A program made the translations under genes and the position numbers. The notes beneath the pieces were generated by a model. It did no database searches and was not told the origin of the DNA. It saw only the letters and a list, made by a program, of their open reading frames with translations. Below, in pieces: positions 1 through 5,322 of a stretch of 5,322 bases of DNA. The DNA comes from an uncultured bacterium (GTDB lineage Bacteria; Bdellovibrionota_C; UBA2361; SZUA-149; CALKYB01). The stretch spans positions 1 to 5,322 of the forward strand of contig CALKYB010000196.1 of assembly GCA_938003565.1 (NCBI GenBank), written 5' to 3'. Positions within the stretch are counted from its first letter, which is position 1. Each line of letters begins with the position of its first letter.

Positions 1-837
1 TTGTTTTAACTCTAAGTTGCACCCAACTGCTTTTAAAATATCAAGTGTAGCACTTAGATTTTCATGTTTAACCCTACTAAGAGTAACCTCACCACCACAC
101 ATTGCAACAGCAGCTAAGTAAGTTGCCGCTTCAATCCTATCTCCAAGTACTTCCGTTTCTGCTGGAGCTAAGTTGTCGACACCAAAAATCTTAATAGTCG
201 AACTTCCAGCACCCTCAATTGAGACACCGCCACGCTGAAGATGTTGTGCTAGTTCAACCACTTCGGGTTCGGCAGCCGCACCAGTAATTACAGTTTCTTC
301 GGGTATTAGAGCAGCTGTCATTAGAATCTGATGGGTCGCACCAACTGATGGGAAACCCAATTCTATATGTGCACCATGAAGACCATTGGGTGCACTCGCG
401 GTTACTACACCATGCTGAAGTTTAATATCTGCTCCAAGAGATTCCAATCCTTTGAGATGAAGATCCACTGGTCGGGCCCCTATAGCATCACCACCAGGCA
501 AAGAAACTCTGGCTTCACCTGCTCTAACAAGCAGGGGTCCTAAAACCCAAAAAGAAGCTCTAAGGGAGCGTACCAAACTATATGAAGCTTCAGTCCTTAC
601 GATCTGGGGTGTCGTAATCTCAACTCTCTTGTCCTGCCAAGAAATTTCAGCGCCAAGCGACTTTAGCAGCCTAAGAGTTACTGAAATATCCTCAAGACCT
701 GGTACGTTAGTAAAAACAGTCTTTTCAGTAGAGAGCAGACCCGAAATTAATAAAGGCAAAGCAGAATTCTTTGCCCCTGAAACTTCCACTTCTCCTCGTA
801 GTTCTTTACCGCCAATAATTTTTAAAAATTCAGCCAA
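1..837 (-). CDS. murA: UDP-N-acetylglucosamine 1-carboxyvinyltransferase (MurA), N-terminal 279 residues, cut by the window edge
   Basis: MurA transfers enolpyruvate from PEP to UDP-GlcNAc, the first committed cytoplasmic step of peptidoglycan precursor synthesis. The 279 codons are open at the left edge. The family is usually about 420 residues, so roughly 140 C-terminal residues are missing, including the expected counterparts of E. coli Asp305 and Arg397. Landmarks align with E. coli at a steady offset of +1 to +2: SGAKNS with Lys23/Asn24 (Lys22/Asn23), RAS with Arg93 (Arg91), GARPVDLH with Arg122 (Arg120), SVGAT at 164-168, EPE at 190-192 and DRIE at 233-236 (Asp231). The flexible-loop Cys115 is replaced by Asp117 in PGGDAIG, as known in Mycobacterium and Chlamydia, so fosfomycin insensitivity is inferred. 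The start is TTG: it is the only usual start codon between the in-frame TGA at 868-870 and the conserved N-terminus, and it has an AGGGA upstream. It lies 51 nt after prmC and probably shares its transcript. Confidence 0.97.
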   Translation of the reverse strand, partial: MAEFLKIIGGKELRGEVEVSGAKNSALPLLISGLLSTEKTVFTNVPGLEDISVTLRLLKSLGAEISWQDKRVEITTPQIVRTEASYSLVRSLRASFWVLGPLLVRAGEARVSLPGGDAIGARPVDLHLKGLESLGADIKLQHGVVTASAPNGLHGAHIELGFPSVGATHQILMTAALIPEETVITGAAAEPEVVELAQHLQRGGVSIEGAGSSTIKIFGVDNLAPAETEVLGDRIEAATYLAAVAMCGGEVTLSRVKHENLSATLDILKAVGCNLELKQ

Positions 838-841
838 ATCT

Positions 842-846
842 TCCCT
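842..846 (-). promoter_or_regulatory. Ribosome binding site supporting the TTG start of murA
   Basis: On the minus strand the sequence AGGGA sits 4 nt before the TTG at 835-837 (6 nt counted from its AGG core). It is a moderate Shine-Dalgarno match. It matters because the reading frame has no ATG or GTG near the conserved MurA N-terminus and is closed upstream by a TGA, so this site helps to fix the unusual start. Confidence 0.6.
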
Positions 847-888
847 ACAATCTATCTGACGACTTTCTCAATTCACAAAATGCTCAAT

Positions 889-1863
889 CTAATTAAATCG
901 AAGTTCAAGCATCCTCTCCAAGCCAGCTAAATCTTTCAAAAAGTCAAAATCATCAAAGCCTTTCTCAACCAAAATCCCCTCCACCTGAGACCGCTGACTA
1001 TAGCCCATTTCCATTAGTAAAACAGTCTTTTCCTTTAAAGAAAAAGACCTCAACCCTCCAATTATTTCAGCAATAATATCGAGGCCTTCCTTCCCAGCCC
1101 TAAGGGCAACTTCCGGTTCAAAACCACCGACAGACAGAGGCAACTGCTCATCTAGCGCTATGTAAGGAGGATTGCTTACAACCAGTATTGAAGAAAAACG
1201 AGCAGATAAACTTTCAATAGGTTCGAAACAGCTACCCAGCTTAAACTCAACAAATTTATCAACTTTAAACATGGAAGCATTTTGCCTAGCAACATCTATA
1301 GCCTTCTGGGAAACATCGACTCCGACAAAAGAGTAGGCATTAGAATTACAAAGCTCACCAACTGACAAGCCTCGTCGGGACATTAGCTCAAGCAGAATAG
1401 AAATTATGACACATCCAGACCCCACTCCAAGCTCCAGCACCAGGCAATGCCTTTTCTCTAAAATACAATCTATATTCTCTAAGGCTCGCTCCACTAGCAA
1501 CTCTGTTTCAGGTCTTGGAATCAATACATTTTTCGAAACCAGAAAGTTCCGTCCAAAAAACTCCTTTCTTGAAATAAGATAGGCAAAAGGCTCCCCCCTG
1601 CTCCTGCGAAGAAAAAGGCTTTTCGCACTCTGTAGTTGCTTATCCGAAACGGGTTCATCCAAACGTGCATACAACCAACTAATATCTTTACTAGGAGCAA
1701 TTTCTCCGCAACTCCCCATATTTGGGCTCAACAAAACCTCTAGAATAATTAAGTCGACGTCCAAGTGAATAGTGTTTTGTAGTTCTCTGGAGGCAGATTC
1801 ACTAAAAATTTGCCTACCGAGCCGCTGTAACTCCCTGATGGTCATCCTAGGAGTCTTCGTCAC
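889..1863 (-). CDS. prmC: Peptide chain release factor N5-glutamine methyltransferase (PrmC/HemK)
   Basis: PrmC is a cytoplasmic SAM-dependent enzyme that methylates the side-chain amide of the glutamine in the GGQ motif of release factors, improving peptide release. The helical N-terminal substrate-binding domain carries GEPFAYL at 90-96 and is followed by IPRPETE at 115-121. The Rossmann-fold catalytic domain has motif I ELGVGSG at 144-150, an acidic SAM-ribose residue in GVDVS at 181-185, and the diagnostic glutamine-binding NPPY at 231-234. FEP at 248-250 and DLAGLERM at 311-318 match the family C-terminus, although the last motif lacks the usual Arg after AG. At 324 residues it is about 40 longer than the typical 277-290, mainly through extra segments near residues 47-60 and 160-178. 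The GTG start overlaps prfA by 17 nt. An ATG at 1843-1845 gives a family-like MTIREL start, 318 residues and a 1-nt gap after prfA, and is equally plausible. The gene ends in TAG. Confidence 0.96.
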   Translation of the reverse strand: MTKTPRMTIRELQRLGRQIFSESASRELQNTIHLDVDLIILEVLLSPNMGSCGEIAPSKDISWLYARLDEPVSDKQLQSAKSLFLRRSRGEPFAYLISRKEFFGRNFLVSKNVLIPRPETELLVERALENIDCILEKRHCLVLELGVGSGCVIISILLELMSRRGLSVGELCNSNAYSFVGVDVSQKAIDVARQNASMFKVDKFVEFKLGSCFEPIESLSARFSSILVVSNPPYIALDEQLPLSVGGFEPEVALRAGKEGLDIIAEIIGGLRSFSLKEKTVLLMEMGYSQRSQVEGILVEKGFDDFDFLKDLAGLERMLELRFN

Positions 1864-2932
1864 CCTTAAGCGACTCCGCCCGATAGTGTGCTTGGAGAGG
1901 GTCTGAAACTAGTTTCAAATCACCTCCCATTACATCATCTAATTGATAAAGGGTTAGGTTAATTCGATGATCAGTGATTCGCCCTTGTGGAAAGTTGTAA
2001 GTTCTAATTCTCTCCGATCGATCTCCAGTTCCGATCTGAGATCTCCGATCCTCACTGCGCTCCGCATCTAAGGTCGCCTGCTCCAAATCATAAAGTCGAG
2101 CTCTCAGCACTGACATTGCTTTGTTCTTATTCTTCAATTGAGATTTTTCATCCTGGCAGGTCACAACTAAGCCAGATGGTTCATGAGTAATTCTCACCGC
2201 TGAGTCAGTAGTATTTACACTCTGACCACCAGGCCCAGATGCTCGAAAGACGTCAATCCGCAAATCTTTTTCATCAATCTTAACATCGACTTCTTCCGCC
2301 TCGGGAAGAGCCGCAACGGTTACAGTTGAGGTATGCACCCTCCCTTGAGTCTCTGTCTGAGGCACTCGCTGCACTCTGTGCACACCACTTTCATACTTAA
2401 ATAAACTAAAAGCTCCCCGACCATCAATTCGAGCTATAACCTCCTTAAAACCACCAACAGATGACTTGGAACTACTAAGCATCTCTGTTTTCCAACCCTG
2501 CTTCTCAGCGAATCTACAGTAGACCGTAAATAGCTGCTCAGAGAACAATGCTGCTTCATCCCCTCCCGCTCCCGCGCGAATTTCTATTATAGTATTTTTA
2601 TCATCATTAGGATCTTTAGGAATCAGAAGGATAATCAGCTCTTCTCTCAGCTTCTCACGCTCTAACTTCAAATCTTCTTTTTCAATTCTTGCAAGCTCCC
2701 GCATTTCTGGATCTTCAGCAGACTCGGCTAGCTCTTCAGCTCCAACAAACTCACTATCGGCTTTTTTCCACAATTTAAACGCTGCAACAATCTCGGATAA
2801 TTCAGAATGCTCAACCGACAAGTCTCGCAGCTTATTTCTGTTAGAAATAACCTCTGGGTCACTCAACATTGAGCCAAGCTCTAAATACCTCTGCTCAATC
2901 TGAGCCAATTTTTCACGCATCGACGGACGCAT
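1847..2932 (-). CDS. prfA: Peptide chain release factor 1 (RF1)
   Basis: RF1 recognises UAA and UAG in the ribosomal A site and triggers hydrolysis of peptidyl-tRNA. The 361-residue product matches the family length of about 360. The N-terminal domain 1 is a charged helical, coiled-coil-like region (about residues 1-105). The conserved core starts around IEIRAGAGGDEAALF at 116-130. The codon-reading tripeptide position holds PQT at 191-193, fitting the PxT of RF1 and not the SPF of RF2. The GGQ catalytic loop is GPGGQSVN at 233-240, with Gln237 as the expected PrmC target. RIRTYNFPQGRITDHR at 308-323 is also characteristic. No in-frame UGA frameshift site is present, which again separates it from RF2. 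The ATG at 2930-2932 is supported by a strong AAGGAG 8 nt upstream, favouring it over Met5. It ends in TAG, a codon read only by RF1 itself. It is the first gene of the prfA-prmC-murA row. Confidence 0.98.
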   Translation of the reverse strand: MRPSMREKLAQIEQRYLELGSMLSDPEVISNRNKLRDLSVEHSELSEIVAAFKLWKKADSEFVGAEELAESAEDPEMRELARIEKEDLKLEREKLREELIILLIPKDPNDDKNTIIEIRAGAGGDEAALFSEQLFTVYCRFAEKQGWKTEMLSSSKSSVGGFKEVIARIDGRGAFSLFKYESGVHRVQRVPQTETQGRVHTSTVTVAALPEAEEVDVKIDEKDLRIDVFRASGPGGQSVNTTDSAVRITHEPSGLVVTCQDEKSQLKNKNKAMSVLRARLYDLEQATLDAERSEDRRSQIGTGDRSERIRTYNFPQGRITDHRINLTLYQLDDVMGGDLKLVSDPLQAHYRAESLKGDEDS

Positions 2933-2940
2933 GCAACTCT

Positions 2941-2946
2941 CTCCTT
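2941..2946 (-). promoter_or_regulatory. Strong Shine-Dalgarno site of prfA
   Basis: AAGGAG on the minus strand lies 8 nt before the ATG of prfA. This is a near-ideal match and spacing, and it selects Met1 rather than the internal Met5 as the start. Confidence 0.85.
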
Positions 2947-2963
2947 TTAAATTTAGTTTTTCA

Positions 2964-2982
2964 AGCTAAGGCTACAGCTAAG
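2964..2982. repeat. Short direct repeat AGCTAAG, two copies
   Basis: AGCTAAG occurs at 2964-2970 and again at 2976-2982, separated by 5 nt, just upstream of the prfA ribosome binding site. The repetition is exact, but at 7 bp it could well be chance. No function can be assigned. Confidence 0.3.
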
Positions 2983-2983
2983 T

Positions 2984-3017
2984 GGCGAAAAGCACAGTAA
3001 AAATGCTTTGAACAGCC
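2984..3017 (-). other. Possible small hairpin in the prfA 5' leader
   Basis: On the minus strand AAAGCA (complement of 3004-3009) can pair with TGCTTT (complement of 2989-2994) around a 9-nt loop. An outer GGC (complement of 3015-3017) can pair with GCC (complement of 2984-2986) across an asymmetric internal loop. The total is nine pairs, many of them A-U, so stability would be modest. There is no long U tract, so I do not call it a terminator. Confidence 0.2.
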
Positions 3018-3052
3018 CCTTGATAACCCTTCTCGGTGGGCAACCTATCACT

Positions 3053-3065
3053 ATTATCAGATAAT
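3053..3065. repeat. Perfect 13-nt palindrome, candidate operator
   Basis: ATTATC, a central A, then GATAAT form perfect 6+6 arms about 120 nt upstream of the prfA start and 210 nt upstream of the transglycosylase start. The left arm, read on the minus strand, is also a -10-like GATAAT. Its location between divergent genes would suit a regulator-binding site, but in A/T-rich sequence a palindrome of this size can arise by chance. Confidence 0.3.
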
Positions 3066-3276
3066 GACATACTAATTAAAGGCTGGGTAGGATGATATGT
3101 TTTCGACAAACCCACCCCACTTCTAAGGCTGAGAAATACCCCAAAGATCTCAACAATTTTCACTCGCCTAATCATCATACAAGCTGTATAGAAAACTAGT
3201 AATGGTGATCTGCTAAACCCATAGAAAGTTCTAGCTCACCTCTTTTTGTTCAAACTCGCGCCACAAAATTTTCAAT

Positions 3277-5322
3277 ATGCTTTTTTCCAAAACTCTGCTT
3301 GTAAAATACTTTTGGAGCCGCAATTGTGAACTCCTACATTTCACCACGGAAAAAGCAAAAATATCCATTGTCAATGTCGGATTTCTGTCACTAGCCGCCC
3401 TGCTTCTTATTGGACTTGGAAACTTTAATTACCTCTCGCCAATAGAAGCTTTAAAAAAAATAGATGGTTTAGACGCGACTGCCCAGGCAGAAACTTTCGA
3501 TAGGCTGGGACGACTAGACAAAAAATTTGATCATTGGATTCTCGTTAAGTCAGCCAAAGCTCAAGAGCAACTCGGCGACTTCAAGAGTGCCCAACAACTC
3601 TACAACAAGGTTGGAAAAGATACGGCAGCTTACCCCGATGCTTGGTTTGGACTTTGCCGGATAAAGGCTGAACTGCATCCTGAGAACCTGACAGGAACTG
3701 AACTATCAAAACTTGAAGCTCTTCTTAGAAACGCCAAACGCAATGAGCTCCTACCTGAGCTTCAGTTACTAAAAGCTAAGAGAGCTGAAAAATCTGGCAA
3801 GACGAAGCAAGCTTCTGCACTATACCGAAAATTAGCGAAGGACTATCCGACTAGCCCTCTATTTAATCTTGCTTTTGAAAAGCTAGAATCACTAGCAACT
3901 AAGGGATCAAAAGACTTACCTAATACTTTAGATAGTGTTGATTTACTTTTAAAAGCTAGAAAACCCAAGAGAGCCTACACTTTCCTAGAAAAGGCTAAAC
4001 TCATTACAGAAGGTAAGTCGGCCGCTAGTATCGAAATTTTAGTTAAAGAAGAGAGAATCCTACGTTCCCTGAAACGAATCGACGAAGCCGATAACGTGCT
4101 AAATCAAATTATTGGCTCTGGTTCCCAAGGCTCAGCCGATGTTGCAATGTTAAAAGCGATACACATTCAGTGGAATAAAAATGAACACCGAGAAGCACTA
4201 AAATTAATTAGCGGGTTGCAGAGTCGATTCCCTAAGTCTGAGCTTAAAAACGAAGTTGCCTATATTGAAGGTAGGATTCTGGAGGAAATAAAATCATTGG
4301 TGGAGGCCAAGGAAAAATACTTCTCAGTGGTAGAAAACTTTGATAAGAAATACAGTGGTCGATATAGCGGAGCAACAAGTTTAGATAAGCGCTACTACCT
4401 TAAATCTCTAAAACGCCTAGCCTGGCTATACTTTCGCAATCACCATCCAAAGAAATCAAAAGAAATTTTTTCAAAATTAAAGGTTGCTGCCTTCAAACTT
4501 AAAAACTTTGATCTTCACTACCATGCTGCGTTTTGGGAGACACAGGACTTAAAAAATCTTAAAGCAATCCCTGGCAATCCCAAACCACTCTCATCAAAGC
4601 TTGACTATTATTCCCTACTAAACTCTCAAGATTCCTTAGAACGCACATTGCTCTCGAAAGAGTCCTTCACTGGCTCCTGCGAAAACACTCTGGACCCAGA
4701 TTTATTAGAGAGACTCACAGTTCTTGGCGAAGAAGGCCTAAACGACTTATCCTTTCATGAGGTAAACTGGCATCTCGCAAGACATCTACCTTCTCTTCGC
4801 AGTTCTGTAACTAGCAAGAAGCTTGCTTCTTATGCCACAGCATCCAAAGCGTTTGATATCTCAGGTAACCCCTCAAATGCCCTCAGACTAGCTGGCCGCG
4901 CATTAAGAAGAATTGGCTCTAAACAAAGTGGATCTATCGCTAGATGCAATGCTCTATTGACAGAACTTTACTACCCGATGCCATTCTTGGAAGACTACCA
5001 AAGGGCATCCGAACACTACGGCGTGCCACTGCCTCTCTTATTTGGACTTAGTAGAACTGAAAGTCACTTCAACCGGTTTGCTCGATCTCCAGTTGGTGCT
5101 CAGGGTCTTATGCAACTAATGCCTAAAACAGCTCGGGCAGAAGGCCTAACAGCCGAAGAGGATATATTCTCCTCTGAGGTAAATATTAGACTAGGGACAA
5201 AACATCTAAGCGGCTTGATTCAAAGCTATAGAGATCAAGAAGTTTTCGCTATTGCCTCTTACAATGCTGGAAAGGATGCTGTAAATCGATGGCTCAATAG
5301 ACACCCCGAGCTGGGACCCACC
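3277..5322 (+). CDS. Slt70-like lytic murein transglycosylase with N-terminal membrane segment, C-terminal end cut by the window edge
   Basis: Such enzymes cleave the MurNAc-GlcNAc bond of peptidoglycan in the periplasm, leaving 1,6-anhydroMurNAc ends. The 682 codons have no stop; by comparison with E. coli Slt70, about 50-70 residues are missing. A basic n-region (1-28) precedes one hydrophobic segment at 29-48. No AxA-type cleavage site is evident, so a membrane anchor is likely. Residues 70-560 are predicted helical with TPR-like stretches, for example near 89-115, 160-195, 290-323, 325-355 and 378-403, resembling the Slt70 superhelical domain. The catalytic domain begins near 565 and has SRTES with the catalytic Glu595, PVGAQGLMQLMP at 605-616, NIRLGTKHL at 636-644 and ASYNAG at 660-665. 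The ATG at 3277 is the only usual start between the in-frame TAG at 3232-3234 and the membrane segment, but it lacks a Shine-Dalgarno site. The gene is divergent from prfA. The slt-type family is clear, but orthology to E. coli slt is not. Confidence 0.93.
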   Translation, partial: MLFSKTLLVKYFWSRNCELLHFTTEKAKISIVNVGFLSLAALLLIGLGNFNYLSPIEALKKIDGLDATAQAETFDRLGRLDKKFDHWILVKSAKAQEQLGDFKSAQQLYNKVGKDTAAYPDAWFGLCRIKAELHPENLTGTELSKLEALLRNAKRNELLPELQLLKAKRAEKSGKTKQASALYRKLAKDYPTSPLFNLAFEKLESLATKGSKDLPNTLDSVDLLLKARKPKRAYTFLEKAKLITEGKSAASIEILVKEERILRSLKRIDEADNVLNQIIGSGSQGSADVAMLKAIHIQWNKNEHREALKLISGLQSRFPKSELKNEVAYIEGRILEEIKSLVEAKEKYFSVVENFDKKYSGRYSGATSLDKRYYLKSLKRLAWLYFRNHHPKKSKEIFSKLKVAAFKLKNFDLHYHAAFWETQDLKNLKAIPGNPKPLSSKLDYYSLLNSQDSLERTLLSKESFTGSCENTLDPDLLERLTVLGEEGLNDLSFHEVNWHLARHLPSLRSSVTSKKLASYATASKAFDISGNPSNALRLAGRALRRIGSKQSGSIARCNALLTELYYPMPFLEDYQRASEHYGVPLPLLFGLSRTESHFNRFARSPVGAQGLMQLMPKTARAEGLTAEEDIFSSEVNIRLGTKHLSGLIQSYRDQEVFAIASYNAGKDAVNRWLNRHPELGPT

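Larger units (their letters stand above)
2933..3276. other. Divergent intergenic region between prfA and the lytic transglycosylase gene
   Basis: These 344 nt separate two genes that point away from each other, so promoters for both should lie here and no terminator is required. I see no tRNA, no rpmE (ribosomal protein L31, a common neighbour of prfA) and no convincing protein gene. On the minus strand, a TATGAT (complement of 3174-3179) with a poor TTACTA 17 nt upstream (complement of 3197-3202) is the best -10/-35 pair I found for prfA, and it is weak. A GATAAT within the palindrome at 3053-3065 is a second -10-like element without a good -35. On the plus strand nothing resembles a good consensus pair, and no Shine-Dalgarno sequence precedes the ATG at 3277. 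A short direct repeat and a weak hairpin lie close to the prfA ribosome binding site. Confidence 0.7.

Noticed and set aside
629..859. 76-codon plus-strand reading frame
   Set aside because: It lies antisense to the conserved N-terminal part of murA and its serine-rich product has no independent support, so it is a shadow of the real gene.
2984..3017. Hairpin as a rho-independent terminator
   Set aside because: The stem is short and A/T-rich, a proper U tract is absent, and the region lies between divergent genes where no terminator is needed.
2990..3060. Possible tRNA T-loop on the minus strand (GTTCAAAGC near 3005-3013)
   Set aside because: The flanking bases cannot form the five-pair T stem, and no anticodon arm or acceptor stem could be built around it.
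2978..3178. 66-codon minus-strand reading frame in the prfA upstream region
   Set aside because: It has no Shine-Dalgarno sequence before its ATG and shows no recognisable family. It is not ribosomal protein L31, the usual small neighbour of prfA, and it lacks the conserved features of any small protein I know. It is best treated as non-coding leader sequence unless conservation shows otherwise.
1..5322. A novel defence, mobile or biosynthetic system
   Set aside because: All long reading frames belong to well-known housekeeping families (RF1, PrmC, MurA, Slt-type transglycosylase). I see no transposase, integrase, repeat array or toxin-antitoxin pair in the window.

Overview
The window reads as a chromosomal housekeeping segment from a bacterium, most likely Gram-negative, with a G+C content of roughly 40-45% (estimated by eye). 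Evidence for a Gram-negative host is a Slt70-type soluble-lytic-transglycosylase-like protein with a membrane-targeting N-terminus. The gene order prfA-prmC-murA also occurs, to my recollection, in deltaproteobacterial and related lineages. I cannot name a species or even a phylum with confidence. No mobile element, CRISPR array, tRNA or rRNA is visible.

Layout: on the minus strand, transcribed right to left, three genes lie in a tight row. These are prfA (peptide chain release factor 1, 1847-2932), prmC (release factor glutamine methyltransferase, 889-1863) and murA (UDP-GlcNAc enolpyruvyl transferase, its first 279 codons at 1-837, running off the left edge). prfA and prmC overlap by 17 nt or are separated by 1 nt, depending on the prmC start. 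prmC and murA are separated by 51 nt with no terminator, so a single operon is likely. A 344-nt divergent intergenic region (2933-3276) follows. It holds the strong prfA ribosome binding site, a 13-nt palindrome and a weak hairpin, but no convincing gene. On the plus strand a large partial gene (3277-5322, 682 codons, open at the right edge) encodes a Slt70-like lytic transglycosylase. It has an N-terminal membrane segment, a long alpha-helical/TPR-like region and a C-terminal catalytic domain whose end lies outside the window.

How the genes work together: RF1 ends translation at UAA/UAG, and PrmC methylates the glutamine of its GGQ motif, so the first two genes are an enzyme-substrate pair. 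MurA commits UDP-GlcNAc to peptidoglycan precursor synthesis, while the divergent transglycosylase cleaves finished peptidoglycan glycan strands. The most notable observation is that MurA carries Asp in place of the usual active-site Cys (E. coli Cys115), which predicts intrinsic fosfomycin insensitivity. I do not see evidence for a previously undescribed system here.
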